This document shows positions 38,149-47,545 of a stretch of 64,000 bases of DNA, piece by piece. The stretch is from an uncultured Rhodocyclaceae bacterium (GTDB lineage Bacteria; Pseudomonadota; Gammaproteobacteria; Burkholderiales; Rhodocyclaceae). The notes beneath the pieces were generated by a model. It saw nothing but the letters and a program-made list of their open reading frames with translations, made no database searches and was not told where the DNA came from. Every line of letters starts with the position of its first letter. Within the stretch, counting starts at the first letter, position 1. A program made the position numbers and the translations under genes. Where the stretch lies: assembly GCA_907163225.1 (NCBI GenBank), contig OU015322.1:2910060-2974059 (forward strand), in the 5' to 3' direction.

Positions 38149-38188
38149 CCCCTCTCCCTAACCCTCTCCCCGCAAGCGGGGCGAGGGG
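38149..38188. repeat. Palindromic CCCCTCTCCC...GAGGGG intergenic repeat
   Basis: C-rich left half, CCCCGC-AA-GCGGGG stem and GAGGGG right end. Similar palindromes are scattered through many proteobacterial genomes. It lies directly before CHAD copy 2. Confidence 0.65.
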
Positions 38189-38197
38189 ACTGGTTTT

Positions 38198-38490
38198 TTA
38201 CGGGGCATTCTGCGCCAGCCAGGTTTGCAGCACTTCCGGAACTTCGCTGATGAGCAGGGCGTGCCGCCCGCAAATCCAGCCGTGAACCGGCCCGGCCGGG
38301 TGGCCGTCCAGCGCTTCGGTGATCAGGGTTTCGGCGGTGACGTGGTCGTTGATCAGGCCGAGTTCGTCCTGTAGCTGCGATAGCGCAGCGAGATAGGGCT
38401 TGAGCCGGCGTGGCGGGAGCAGGGGGCGAAATTCCAGGGAGTAGCGCCGTTTCTTGGAGGCGATGCGCATTTTGTGATGCTCTTCCTGTC
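38198..38490 (-). pseudogene. Truncated duplicate of the CYTH-CHAD gene 3' end (copy 2)
   Basis: About 95 codons nearly identical to the end of the intact gene: HKMRIASKKRRYSLEF, LPPRRLKPYLAALSQLQDEL, LINDHVTAETLITEALDGHP, EVPEVLQTWLAQNAP. Homology stops near 38490 and a dispersed repeat copy begins at 38498. It has no start of its own and no CYTH domain, so it is a fragment. Confidence 0.9.
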
Positions 38491-38497
38491 CTTGTTC

Positions 38498-38524
38498 TAC
38501 GGTCAACCAGGAAAATAATAAAAA
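38498..38524 (+). repeat. Dispersed CGGTCAACC repeat at the edge of CHAD copy 2
   Basis: ACGGTCAACCAGGAAAAT, then AAAAATC. Begins about 8 bp beyond the end of CHAD copy 2 homology and before mntA. Confidence 0.7.
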
Positions 38525-38556
38525 TCTGGAATGTTGATTGGGCTGGATACGTGGGG

Positions 38557-38874
38557 TCAGGGAATACGGATTCCCACCCGTTCTATGTGTTCGAGCAATG
38601 CCGGGTTGTTGATATTGTGCCGGAGCAGGAGGTCGATTTTCCAAGGAAGCAGGAGATCGTCCAGGCGGGTTTCGATGTCCAGTTGCCGGCTTAGATCAAG
38701 GGTTGGGGCATCCAGGCAGAGGTCGATGTCTGATCCCGGTCGGTAATTGCCTTTTGCACGTGAACCGAACAGGGTGATTCGCTTTATTTCCGGGTAGTCG
38801 GCCAATATGTCGAGAATGCGGTCGATGGCATTTTGCGCTAAGCCGTGGTCTTGAGCGGTGCCGGCTAATTTCAT
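38557..38874 (-). CDS. mntA: MntA-type nucleotidyltransferase antitoxin
   Basis: 105-aa minimal nucleotidyltransferase: ITLFGSRAKGNYRPGSDIDLCLDA has the GS-x10-DxD active site, and KIDLLLRHNI a third acidic residue. In known MntA-HepT pairs it AMPylates the HEPN toxin and blocks it. ATG overlaps the hepT stop by 4 bp. The module sits between CHAD copy 2 and the intact CHAD gene. Confidence 0.88.
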   Translation of the reverse strand: MKLAGTAQDHGLAQNAIDRILDILADYPEIKRITLFGSRAKGNYRPGSDIDLCLDAPTLDLSRQLDIETRLDDLLLPWKIDLLLRHNINNPALLEHIERVGIRIP

Positions 38875-39296
38875 CGTGCAGCCTCAATGCTGCGCATTTT
38901 CTTTTCAAAAGCGACAAACAATGGGTGGTAGCGTCCGATGATCAATTTGGCGATCTGCTCGGCAACGTCCTGGTTGTAGGTATGGGATGTTTGGTTTCGA
39001 CTTTTGATCATTTCCATCCAGCCGTCACCATCGTCGATGATTTCCTTGCCAAAGGCTTCCCTGGTCGCGTCTCTTGAGCCGGTGATTCCTGAAGTGCCTT
39101 GCCAGAAGAAATAGTCTTTTAATACGTTCCAGGCTAGTTCGTGGGTGAACTCAAATGCCTGGATCAGGCCTTGTTGCTCCAGCGGCGTCAGGTCGCGCTG
39201 CTGGCTCAGTTGCACGGCGTCGTTGAGTCGTTGCAGTGCAAGGGTGTAGTTGCTTAGCCGTTGCTGCCAACGAATATTTTGATCGGCTGATTTCAT
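38871..39296 (-). CDS. hepT: HepT-type HEPN toxin (HI0074-like)
   Basis: 141-aa helical protein: NYTLALQRLNDAVQLSQ, ELAWNVLKDYFFWQG and the HEPN RNase motif RNQTSHTYNQ (RN-x3-H-x-Y with the Tyr that is AMPylated). Toxin-first order is usual for HepT-MntA. 74 bp separate its start from the stop of the CYTH-CHAD gene. Confidence 0.88.
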   Translation of the reverse strand: MKSADQNIRWQQRLSNYTLALQRLNDAVQLSQQRDLTPLEQQGLIQAFEFTHELAWNVLKDYFFWQGTSGITGSRDATREAFGKEIIDDGDGWMEMIKSRNQTSHTYNQDVAEQIAKLIIGRYHPLFVAFEKKMRSIEAAR

Positions 39297-39370
39297 GCTG
39301 TTTTATCCGATGGGCTAGTGTGTGGATGCACGCTGGTGTATCACGAGGAAGCGTCATTTCGCAATGCGCG

Positions 39371-40834
39371 TCACGGGGCAGTTTGCGCCAGCCAGGTTTG
39401 CAGCACTTCCGGCACTTCGCTGATGAGCAGGGCGTGCCGCCCGACAATCCAGCCATGCACCGGTCCGGCCGGGTGTCCGTCCAGCGCTTCGGTGATCAGG
39501 GTTTCGGCGGTGACGTGGTCGTTGATCAGGCCGAGTTCGTCTTGCAGCTGCGATAGCGCAGCGAGATAGGGTTTCAGCCTGCGTGGCGGGAGCAGGGGGG
39601 TGAAAAACTCCAGGGAGTAGCGCAGCTTTTTGAAGGCAATGCGCATCTTGTGGCGTTCTTCCGGGGTCAGTTCGGCGTGGCGGAGTGCCAGTTTGCGTGC
39701 TTTGCGGGCGTAGCTGGCGATTTGTTGTTGGGCAAAGTCCTTGATCGGGATGGGGGCGCTGTCGTTCAGCGTGTAGATCGCGGCGGTGAATTCGAGCATC
39801 AGGCGGGGGTATTCGCTGATGGCGAGCAGGCCGATGACTGATTTGCGGGCGCTGTGGGCGCGGCGTTGTGCGGCCTTGTGCAGGCGTTTGATGTCCCGGT
39901 GCTCGGGAAATGCCGCGGCAATGGGGGGCAGGGTTTCTTCGAGGAAAACGTCCCAGTTGCGCGTGTCGCCGAGTGCGCCGGCCAGGGTGCGCCAGGTCTG
40001 GCCGTAGGCAGCGACGAATTCCGGCGGCAAAACGGGGGCGAAGAGTTTGATTGCGGAGCGCAGGCGGCGCAGCGACACGCGGGCTTGGTGGATGAATTCG
40101 GGATCGTTGCCTTGCGATAGTCCGCTTTCATTGCGCTGGAAATGCTCAAGGCAGCCGAGCGCGACGCTGCGGAAGGCGGCGACCGGCGTTTGCTGTTCTT
40201 TGATGGGCACCGCTTTGCTTTTGAATGGGCGGAGCGGTTCGTCCTGGAAGAGCTTGTAGCCGCGTTCCGCCTTGCTGGCGACGGCTGGGCGGAGATCGAT
40301 TTTGTGCTGCAGTTCGCGGGTCAGGCCGAAGATGTCGTCGATGTTCCCGGAAAGCAATTCGAGTTCAATTTCGCTGATTTTTTCCCGTCGACCGCAAGCT
40401 TCGATATGGCCGCGGTCAATGGCCAGTTCGATCAGCGATGCGCCAAAGGGCAGGTGCCATATTTGGCGGTGGAAATCGGTCGTGAAGACGGGCTCGAGTT
40501 GAGGCTGTTTTTGTTCGAGAAATTGTCTAAAGTCGTCAGCATCGACGTGGCTGAAATCGAAAATTCCCGGTGTGGCGGGGGTTTCCCATTCGCTGCGCAT
40601 GGCCAGCCCGCCGCTGGCCGGCTCGGCTGATTTGACCGTGCACAGCCATTGCCAGCCTTTTTTCCGGAAGCGGACGGCGACTCGCCGGGCTTGAAGTTCG
40701 AGCTTTGGCGTGTCGAAATAGGTGTTGAGCAGGTGTTGCTTCTGCGGCGGAGTGCTGGCCAGCAAAGGGTGCGCCAAAAGTTGGCGAATCGCTCCTGCGC
40801 TGACCTGAAGTTTGAGTTCTATTTCGGTACTCAT
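39371..40834 (-). CDS. CYTH-CHAD domain protein (triphosphatase-like)
   Basis: 487-aa protein. The N-terminal CYTH domain begins TEIELKLQVS (ExExK), with AVRFRKKGWQWLCTVKSA and EIELELLSGN. The C-terminal CHAD domain has conserved His residues (FIHQARVSLRRLRSAIKLF; HKMRIAFKKLRYSLEF). CYTH enzymes cleave inorganic triphosphate; CHAD can bind polyphosphate. ATG 40834 is 4 bp after lapD stop. Two fragments of its 3' end lie downstream. Confidence 0.9.
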   Translation of the reverse strand: MSTEIELKLQVSAGAIRQLLAHPLLASTPPQKQHLLNTYFDTPKLELQARRVAVRFRKKGWQWLCTVKSAEPASGGLAMRSEWETPATPGIFDFSHVDADDFRQFLEQKQPQLEPVFTTDFHRQIWHLPFGASLIELAIDRGHIEACGRREKISEIELELLSGNIDDIFGLTRELQHKIDLRPAVASKAERGYKLFQDEPLRPFKSKAVPIKEQQTPVAAFRSVALGCLEHFQRNESGLSQGNDPEFIHQARVSLRRLRSAIKLFAPVLPPEFVAAYGQTWRTLAGALGDTRNWDVFLEETLPPIAAAFPEHRDIKRLHKAAQRRAHSARKSVIGLLAISEYPRLMLEFTAAIYTLNDSAPIPIKDFAQQQIASYARKARKLALRHAELTPEERHKMRIAFKKLRYSLEFFTPLLPPRRLKPYLAALSQLQDELGLINDHVTAETLITEALDGHPAGPVHGWIVGRHALLISEVPEVLQTWLAQTAP

Positions 40835-40838
40835 CTGA

Positions 40839-42752
40839 TCAATTCCTTGGTACGGCCGGGCCAGTGGCGCCATCGAAACCCAGTTCGGGCAGGATGGCCA
40901 GTTCTTCAGCCGTTTGAACGCCTTCGGCGATGACGGTCAGGCCGATATTATGCGCGATGCTGCACAGGCCTTTGATGAATGCCTGGTTACCCAGGTTGGT
41001 GTCGATGGCACGGATGAAGCTGCCGTCGACCTTCAGGTAGTCGAGGCCCACGCGCTGCAGGCGGCCGATTTCGCTGAACTGCCGGCCAAAGTGTTCGATG
41101 CCGAGGCGGCAGCCGAGGGGGCGCAAGGCGTCGCAGAAGGCGTGAAATTCGTCGAAATGCTTGAAGGCGCCGATTTCGGATACTTCCAGCCAGAGGCGCG
41201 GGGCCAGGTCTTTGCGGCTGGCAATCTGCGCGAACAGGCTGGCGCGGAACGAGGCCTCCAGAATTGACTCGCCCGACAGGTTGACCGCAACCGCCGGGGC
41301 GCCGGCGGCGATACGCGCCAGCGCCAGACGGGTGGCGGCCAGATCAAGCTCGGTGGTCATCGCCAGGCGCGAGGCCATCGGCATGAAGCTGCCGGCGGCC
41401 AGCCATTCGCCATCCTCGACGGCCTGCAGGCGGAGGGGGCATTCGAGGTGGAGCAGTTGACCGGCATTGCCGGCCACCGGGAAGTCGATCAGGCGCAGGC
41501 GCTGGGACTGAATCGCCCCGTCGAGCAGCTTTTTCCAGTCGGCATTTGAGGTTGCTCGCTGCTCACCGTCGCTGTCGGCACGGCACCAGGCCAGGCCGCT
41601 TTGGGCCTCAGCCGAGGCCAGCGCGCCATCGACGCGGGCGAGCAGGTTGGCGATGGACTGGCCGTGCAGGTAGATACCGCTGGCCACGTAGCCGATGCGC
41701 TCGCTGTCGATAAGACCGGCGGCAACCAGGTCATTCAACGCATGTAACAGCTTTTCCGCTTGCGGCGCCGGATTCTGGGTGCCGGGCAGCAACAGGGCGA
41801 AATCGGCACCGTTCAGGCGGGCGGCTGCCGCATTGTGTTTTTCGCTGGCCAGTTCGTTCAGCTTGAGACCGATCCGGCGCAGCAGCTCGTCGGCCGTTTC
41901 ACGCCCGGCCCGCTTGTTGATGCCGGCCAGGTCGCCCAAGCGCAGCATGAGCAGTGAGCCGGAGGCCGGCGCATCATCGTCGCTGAGTGCAGCAGCCAGC
42001 TGATTCATGAAAAAGTCGCGATTGGCCAAGCCGGTCAGCTGGTCAAGCGTGGCTTCACGGCGTACCTGTTCCAGGCGGGCGGCTTCCTCGGCAAACATGG
42101 CTTTTAGCCGGTCGACCATGGCATTCATTGCGCTGGCCAGGCTTTTCAGCTCTGGCGTCGTCGGTTCCGGAATGCTGAAGAAACGTCGCTCACTGATCGC
42201 TTGCGCTTGGCCGACCACCGCATCGAGCGGGCGCCGGATGCGGCGCAGCAGTTGCATGCCAAGCAGCCCCATGATGCCGCCGCCGACGGCAAACCAGACG
42301 AGCAACTTGAGGGCGCCGTTCCACAGCTCCTTGTAGGCGAAATGGCTGTGGCTGATCAACTCGATGGTGCCAAACTGGTTCCAGCCCGAGCTAACCTGGG
42401 CCTGACCCGGTTGCGAGACGATGGGAAAAACACGGACAAACCACTCGGGTACGTCACCAGCGGCAGGCGGGCTGGTCTTTTCGAGCATCGTCTTGCCATT
42501 CGGGTCGATAAGGCGGACAGCGGCATACTGGCCGCTGTCGAATACGGCGGCCACCTGAAGTTCGACGGTGACCGGGTCCTTGTCCAGTTGCGACATGGAA
42601 AGCGCCAGCGACGCCGCGTTGTCGTTGTTCTTGATGGCCAGTTGCTGCGTCAGGTAGTGACGCGCCGTCAGCATGCTGGCAAGGAAACTGCCCGCAAACG
42701 CGATCAGGGTGCTGGCGATGACCGCGAGCCAGATTTGTCGGAACAGGGACAT
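40839..42752 (-). CDS. lapD: LapD-like c-di-GMP receptor with degenerate GGDEF and EAL
   Basis: 637-aa membrane receptor. Helix 1 (IWLAVIASTLIAFAGSFL), periplasmic LapD/MoxY domain, helix 2 (LLVWFAVGGGIMGLLGMQLL), HAMP, then a GGDEF domain whose signature is ARLNGADFALL and an EAL domain with LECPLRL in place of EAL, so both are likely inactive. Known LapD binds c-di-GMP through EAL and sequesters LapG. lapG lies 10 bp upstream; no LapA adhesin is in the window. Confidence 0.9.
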   Translation of the reverse strand: MSLFRQIWLAVIASTLIAFAGSFLASMLTARHYLTQQLAIKNNDNAASLALSMSQLDKDPVTVELQVAAVFDSGQYAAVRLIDPNGKTMLEKTSPPAAGDVPEWFVRVFPIVSQPGQAQVSSGWNQFGTIELISHSHFAYKELWNGALKLLVWFAVGGGIMGLLGMQLLRRIRRPLDAVVGQAQAISERRFFSIPEPTTPELKSLASAMNAMVDRLKAMFAEEAARLEQVRREATLDQLTGLANRDFFMNQLAAALSDDDAPASGSLLMLRLGDLAGINKRAGRETADELLRRIGLKLNELASEKHNAAAARLNGADFALLLPGTQNPAPQAEKLLHALNDLVAAGLIDSERIGYVASGIYLHGQSIANLLARVDGALASAEAQSGLAWCRADSDGEQRATSNADWKKLLDGAIQSQRLRLIDFPVAGNAGQLLHLECPLRLQAVEDGEWLAAGSFMPMASRLAMTTELDLAATRLALARIAAGAPAVAVNLSGESILEASFRASLFAQIASRKDLAPRLWLEVSEIGAFKHFDEFHAFCDALRPLGCRLGIEHFGRQFSEIGRLQRVGLDYLKVDGSFIRAIDTNLGNQAFIKGLCSIAHNIGLTVIAEGVQTAEELAILPELGFDGATGPAVPRN

Positions 42753-42762
42753 GTCGATTACC

Positions 42763-43449
42763 TCACTGAAAGCCTTCAGCGCGCGCTCTGGCTTGCAAAT
42801 CCTGCCAGCGGGAAAGATTGCTCTTGCTGGCATTGTTGCCGGTACCCTGCCAGAGCCCCGCGCTGTTGAAACTAAAAATGGGAGAAAGATCGCTGCGCCG
42901 GGAGGCGGGCAGAATCTGGGTGTTCAGGTTGTCGAGAACCAGCGGATCCGCGCTCGGTGTGGCGTAGTAGGCCAGCACCATGTGGGCTTGCAGTAAGACG
43001 CCGTCCGGGCCGTTCTGTGCGGCCTTGACGTAGACCAGGCGTAGCTTGTTGACGGGGATGCCAAGGTCAATCAGCGAGTAATACTTGGCGATCGAGAAGT
43101 CCTCACAGTCGCCGCGCCCCTGACCGATCAATTCCGCCGGCGTCGCCCAGTAATCATTTTGGCCCCAGATCGACAGATCATCGTCAAAGGCAATCCGGCG
43201 ATTGAAAAAGTCATTGACCCGCCGCAGCGTATCGGTTTCTGCCGTCTTTTTCCTGTCGACCAGCATGCGCTGCCATTCTTGCAGCAGGCCCGCCCGTTCA
43301 TTGCCGAAGCGGCTGACCAGAAGCTGTTGCATCCGTTCAAGATCAAAGCCCAGTGCGGACGGAAGGCCACTCAGGCCGAGGGCGCCAATGGTGGCGATCA
43401 TGGCCAGCAAACGTAGCAGCGCGGATTTTCCGGGCAAGAGGCGCGTCAC
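42763..43449 (-). CDS. lapG: LapG-type periplasmic cysteine protease
   Basis: 228-aa transglutaminase-like protease with signal peptide. Catalytic Cys in GQGRGDCEDFSIAKYYSL, His in LLQAHMVLAY, Asp in PLVLDNLNTQI; preceding WATPAELIGQG is typical. In known systems it cleaves the large adhesin LapA to release cells unless held by LapD. Gap of 18 bp to the upstream regulator gene. Confidence 0.92.
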   Translation of the reverse strand: MTRLLPGKSALLRLLAMIATIGALGLSGLPSALGFDLERMQQLLVSRFGNERAGLLQEWQRMLVDRKKTAETDTLRRVNDFFNRRIAFDDDLSIWGQNDYWATPAELIGQGRGDCEDFSIAKYYSLIDLGIPVNKLRLVYVKAAQNGPDGVLLQAHMVLAYYATPSADPLVLDNLNTQILPASRRSDLSPIFSFNSAGLWQGTGNNASKSNLSRWQDLQARARAEGFQ

Positions 43450-43467
43450 GTCGTTGGCTGGGGTGAA

Positions 43468-44175
43468 TTAACTGGCGGCTTCGACCTGGGCGATGAAGAC
43501 ATAGCCCTGCGAGCGCAGGGTCTTGATGAAGCTGCTGCCGTCAGCCTGTTTGCCGAGGATGCGCCGGATCTGGCTGACGTGGACGTCGATGATCCGGTCG
43601 TAGGCGACATATTCTCGTTTGAGAACGCGCGACAGTTGCTCGCGGGAGAGCGGCTCGAACGGGTGCTCAAGGAAGGCGGTCAGCAGCGCGAAGCCGGAGA
43701 CGCCCAGTGGTGTTGGCTTGTCGCCAGCCAGAGAGAGTTCGCGTGAGGCAGTATCGAGCGTCCAGTCGCCGAAGTGCAGGCGGCGGAATTCACTGCGAAC
43801 CGGGGTGTTGCTGCGCTGCGAGCGGCGTAGAAGGCCACGGGTGCGGGCCAGCAACTCGCGCATGTTGCACGGCTTGGGCAGGAAATCGTCGGCACCGATT
43901 TCGATGCCGATGATGCGCTCGATTTCGTCTGAACGTGTCGAGTGGATCAAAACGGGTATTTCGGATTGCTGCCGCAACTGGCGAAGCAGTTCGAGGCCAT
44001 CGGCATCCGGCAGGCTGAGATCGAGGATGATGACGTCGGGCTTTTCTTCCAGCCGGTGCCACATCGCAGCTCCGTTTTCGGCGTAAATACTGTCGATTCC
44101 GGCGGTAGCGAGGGTCGTGCCCAGTACGTGCCGGGTGGCCGGATCGTCTTCAACAATTAGCGCGATTTGACGCAT
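43468..44175 (-). CDS. OmpR-family response regulator
   Basis: 235-aa regulator: receiver (IALIVEDDPATRHVL, phospho-Asp in VIILDLSLPDADG, KPCNMREL) and winged-helix DNA-binding domain (FEPLSREQLSRVLKREYVAYDRIIDVHVSQIRRILG). First gene of a likely operon with lapG, lapD and CYTH-CHAD. No kinase is adjacent in the same orientation; the divergent hybrid kinase is a candidate partner. Confidence 0.9.
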   Translation of the reverse strand: MRQIALIVEDDPATRHVLGTTLATAGIDSIYAENGAAMWHRLEEKPDVIILDLSLPDADGLELLRQLRQQSEIPVLIHSTRSDEIERIIGIEIGADDFLPKPCNMRELLARTRGLLRRSQRSNTPVRSEFRRLHFGDWTLDTASRELSLAGDKPTPLGVSGFALLTAFLEHPFEPLSREQLSRVLKREYVAYDRIIDVHVSQIRRILGKQADGSSFIKTLRSQGYVFIAQVEAAS

Positions 44176-44221
44176 GGTTCTTCGGTTCTGTCGTGCAGTA
44201 AAAGACTGATTGTAATCCAAT

Positions 44222-44244
44222 GTAAAACAAAGGAAATGTTTTAC
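44222..44244. promoter_or_regulatory. Inverted repeat upstream of the OmpR-type regulator
   Basis: GTAAAAC (44222-44228) and GTTTTAC (44238-44244), 9-bp spacer, in the 158-bp divergent region between the regulator and the Hpt gene. Could be an operator for the regulator itself. Confidence 0.4.
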
Positions 44245-44333
44245 TATTCTTTAACAATGAGTCGGCATATCGAGCGACAATTGACTGGTTTTTGTGGCCT
44301 TTTTCGACCCCCATTTATTTTTCTCTGCATTTG

Positions 44334-44729
44334 ATGATTGTCCCGCGCTCCCTGGATGGTTTTGATGTGATTGCCTCAGTCGAGCGCATGCTCGATCAGC
44401 CGTTGCTTTGGTGGGAGGCGGTTGGTCTCTTTGTCGAGCATTTTGCGACTTGGGAGCAGTCCTGGCAGGAGAGTATCGGTGACGATACGCTGGAACGGAG
44501 GCGCGTGCATGCGGTGCGCAGCGCTGCGGCGAACGTCGGGGCGAAGCAATTGGCCGAGGTGGCCGGGGAGCTGGAGGATTTTCTGCTGCGGCGAGCGTCA
44601 GGCGATTCAGCCGATGTTTCGCCTGATTTGCGCCAGCGTTTGCGGGACAGTTTTCGTCATGCCTGGGCGTCGGCTGCAACGGCCCGGCGGGCAAATGAGT
44701 TTCATCCAGGGGGGCGGGCGTGCGCCTGA
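44334..44729 (+). CDS. Small Hpt-like protein
   Basis: 131-aa protein with [20 protein letters not shown], which resembles the Hpt pattern (phospho-His followed by helix and small residues) seen also in the downstream kinase ([15 protein letters not shown]). A helical start ([18 protein letters not shown]) precedes it. It overlaps the hybrid kinase gene by 10 bp. Role as phosphotransfer partner is inferred. Confidence 0.55.
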   Translation: MIVPRSLDGFDVIASVERMLDQPLLWWEAVGLFVEHFATWEQSWQESIGDDTLERRRVHAVRSAAANVGAKQLAEVAGELEDFLLRRASGDSADVSPDLRQRLRDSFRHAWASAATARRANEFHPGGRACA

Positions 44730-47545
44730 ACTCACCCACCGTCTCGTTGCGTAGCCGCCTGGCGAGGATAAATTTTCATGTCCTGCTCCTGGCGATTGCT
44801 TTCGTCAGCGTGTTGATCCTCGGTACCCTGGGCTGGGTAACGATGCGCGATCAGGTGGAGGATGGCTACCGTCGCCTTGATCTGCTCAACGAAGGTCTGG
44901 GGCTGGCGCTGGCCAGCAATGACCGGCAGGTGGTCGAGAGCAAGTTGGCTGTTTTTCGCATTTTTCCCGAGGTGCAATCTGCGGCCGTGTTTCGCGACGA
45001 TCTTTCGCTGTTTGCCGGGTATGACCGATCCGGGCCCGCCGGAAGCATGCCTGCGCCCTTGCTTGAGCCGGTGAAAGGACATCGTTTTTCCTGGCGTCAG
45101 ATTGATTTTCTGGTGCCGGTCGGATTGCTTGAGCAACCTCCCGGTGGCTTGCGTTTGAGCATATTCCTGCGCAACGAGGCTGAGCCCGATCTTGCGGTGC
45201 AACGCGCCGGGTGGTTGCGGCTGAGTATTGCGCTGGACAAGGTTTATGAGCAGTTGCTGGTTTATCTCGGCATCATCCTGATTGAAATGGCGATTGCGTT
45301 GGCAATTGCACTGCGTTTCCAGGGACGGCAGGTCGAGAATCTGATGGCGCCGCTGCAGGATTTGACCCGCAACATGGCTCAAGTGTCGGTCGGCCACCTC
45401 GATATTCGCGCTACCGGCAGCGACGTGACAGAAATCGCGCAGCTGGCCAATGGGTTTAACCAGATGGTTGACCAGATCCGCGAGCGGGATCACTGGTTGT
45501 CAACGCACCTGGGGAATCTGGAGCAGATCGTCGAGCAGCGGACGCGCGAGTTGCGTCTCGCCAAGGAGTTGGCCGAGGCCGGCAGTCTGGCCAAAAGCGA
45601 GTTTCTGGCGACGATGAGCCACGAGATCCGGACACCGATGAACGGTGTGCTGGGTATGACCGAACTGTTGCTGAGCACCGAGCTGGCGCCAACCCAGCGC
45701 CAGTTCATCGAGGCGGTGGAGCGTTCGGGCAAGCACCTGCTGGGCATCGTCAACGACATTCTGGATTTTTCGAAAATCGAGGCCGGCAAACTAGAGCTGG
45801 ATGCGTTTGATTTTGACCTCCGCCAGCTACTGGAAGAGTCGCTTGAGCTGTTTTCTCAGCAGGCGCGCAAAAAAGGGCTGGAACTACTGGCCGACCTGCC
45901 GCCGGACGAAACGCTGTTTGTTCGCGGCGATGCCCTTCGTTTGCGCCAGATCGTGGTTAACCTGCTGGGCAACGCCATTAAATTTACGGCCAACGGCGAG
46001 GTTGCGCTTCGCTTGCGCATTATCGAGCGTTCCGAAAATGAGCTGAAATTCGCGTTGACCGTGAGCGATACCGGCATCGGCATTCCGCTTGAGTCGCAGG
46101 AGCGAATTTTCGAACATTTTGCCCAGGCTGATGGTTCAACAACGCGCCAATACGGCGGTACCGGCCTGGGCTTGGCCATCTGCCGTCGTCTGGTCGACCT
46201 GATGGGGGGCAGTATTGGTGTCGAGAGCCAGCCTGGGCAGGGGGCTACTTTCACGGCCGAACTGTTCCTGCCGTTGGGCCAGATGCCCGCGCCTGCAACG
46301 GCGCCCCAACCGGTGGCGGCGCCCGGCGAACGCTTGCTGATCGTCGACGATACCCCGGCCCATTGCGACATCTTGCTCGGTCAGCTACGAAGCCGCGGGC
46401 TGGTTGCCGATGCGGCCGCTTCCGGCCTGCGGGCCTTGGCGATGGTCAAGGCTGCGAGGACGGACGACCAGCCGTATGCGCTGCTGCTGGTCGACATGGA
46501 TATGACGGAGATGTCCGGCCTTGATCTGGTGCGCGCCCTGTTGGCCGAAAACAAGGCTTTGGGCGCACGTCTCATCGTTTTTACCTCTGATCTGAGTATG
46601 CCCGAGCAATTGAAACGTGAGGGGTTCGAGGTGGCGGCCTGCCTGCCCAAGCCTTTGCGGCAAGCTGATTTGTTTGCGGCCGTCGAGCTTGCACTGAATC
46701 GGCCCAAGGCGGCCGACGGTGCGCCAATGCCGCCCCCCCGCAAGCTGCGCGGCCGGGTGTTGATCGCCGAGGACAATGAAAGCAATCTGATCGTCGCGCG
46801 CGCCCAGCTTGAGCGCATGGGGCTGGATGTCGTTGTCGCAGGAGATGGCCAGCAGGCGCTCGATGTGCTGGCGACCGAGGCCGTGGATCTGGTCTTGATG
46901 GATTGCCAGATGCCGATTGTCGATGGATTTGACGCGACAATCGCCTTGCGCGAGCGGGAGGCCGCCAGCGGCCAGCGCTTGCCCGTCATCGCGCTGACCG
47001 CCAATGCCATGAAGGGCGATCGTGAACGCTGCGCAGCGGCCGGGATGGATGATTATCTGGCCAAACCCTATTCGGGCGATGCCTTGTTCGCCTTGATGGC
47101 GCGTTGGCTGCCGCATGAGCGGCGCAAGGTTGCGCCCTTGGCTGACGCCGGCGTGCCAGCGTTGCCGCTTGCCGAGCAGAGCAACGAGGCAGCGCTCGAT
47201 CCGGCGGCCATTGAGCGGATTCGAGCCTTGTCGCCTGATGGGACGGATACCTTGCTCAGACAGGTCCTCGCCGCCTATTTGAAGGCAGCCGAGCGCGAAT
47301 GGGGCCGTTTTGAGCATGGCCTTGCCGACGGCGATGCCAAGCTGATCGCCAGCGCGGCTCATGCGCTTAAGTCCAGCAGTTTCAATGTCGGCGCCAAAGT
47401 CCTGGCTCAGCGTTGCGACGAAATCGAACAATTTGGAAGGGATGGACAAATGCGCAAGCTACTGACCCGCGTTGATGCAGTGCGGGCCGAATGGCGTCGT
47501 GTCGAAGCGGCAATTCGTGAGCAGTTGAACGAGGCTCTGCCGTGA
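44720..47545 (+). CDS. BarA-like hybrid sensor histidine kinase (HAMP-HisKA-HATPase-REC-REC-Hpt)
   Basis: 941-aa membrane kinase. Two N-terminal helices flank a periplasmic sensor (about 40-170); HAMP; His box [15 protein letters not shown] near 302; ATPase with [10 protein letters not shown] and DTGIGIP; first receiver [13 protein letters not shown] near 540, second [15 protein letters not shown] near 682; Hpt [13 protein letters not shown] near 880. GTG start. It overlaps the next receiver gene by 4 bp. The signal is unknown. Confidence 0.9.
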   Translation: MRLNSPTVSLRSRLARINFHVLLLAIAFVSVLILGTLGWVTMRDQVEDGYRRLDLLNEGLGLALASNDRQVVESKLAVFRIFPEVQSAAVFRDDLSLFAGYDRSGPAGSMPAPLLEPVKGHRFSWRQIDFLVPVGLLEQPPGGLRLSIFLRNEAEPDLAVQRAGWLRLSIALDKVYEQLLVYLGIILIEMAIALAIALRFQGRQVENLMAPLQDLTRNMAQVSVGHLDIRATGSDVTEIAQLANGFNQMVDQIRERDHWLSTHLGNLEQIVEQRTRELRLAKELAEAGSLAKSEFLATMSHEIRTPMNGVLGMTELLLSTELAPTQRQFIEAVERSGKHLLGIVNDILDFSKIEAGKLELDAFDFDLRQLLEESLELFSQQARKKGLELLADLPPDETLFVRGDALRLRQIVVNLLGNAIKFTANGEVALRLRIIERSENELKFALTVSDTGIGIPLESQERIFEHFAQADGSTTRQYGGTGLGLAICRRLVDLMGGSIGVESQPGQGATFTAELFLPLGQMPAPATAPQPVAAPGERLLIVDDTPAHCDILLGQLRSRGLVADAAASGLRALAMVKAARTDDQPYALLLVDMDMTEMSGLDLVRALLAENKALGARLIVFTSDLSMPEQLKREGFEVAACLPKPLRQADLFAAVELALNRPKAADGAPMPPPRKLRGRVLIAEDNESNLIVARAQLERMGLDVVVAGDGQQALDVLATEAVDLVLMDCQMPIVDGFDATIALREREAASGQRLPVIALTANAMKGDRERCAAAGMDDYLAKPYSGDALFALMARWLPHERRKVAPLADAGVPALPLAEQSNEAALDPAAIERIRALSPDGTDTLLRQVLAAYLKAAEREWGRFEHGLADGDAKLIASAAHALKSSSFNVGAKVLAQRCDEIEQFGRDGQMRKLLTRVDAVRAEWRRVEAAIREQLNEALP

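Noticed and set aside
38101-38190. CRISPR-like repetition in C-rich sequence
   Set aside because: Only a single palindrome with no spaced repeat units; no CRISPR array was seen anywhere in the window.
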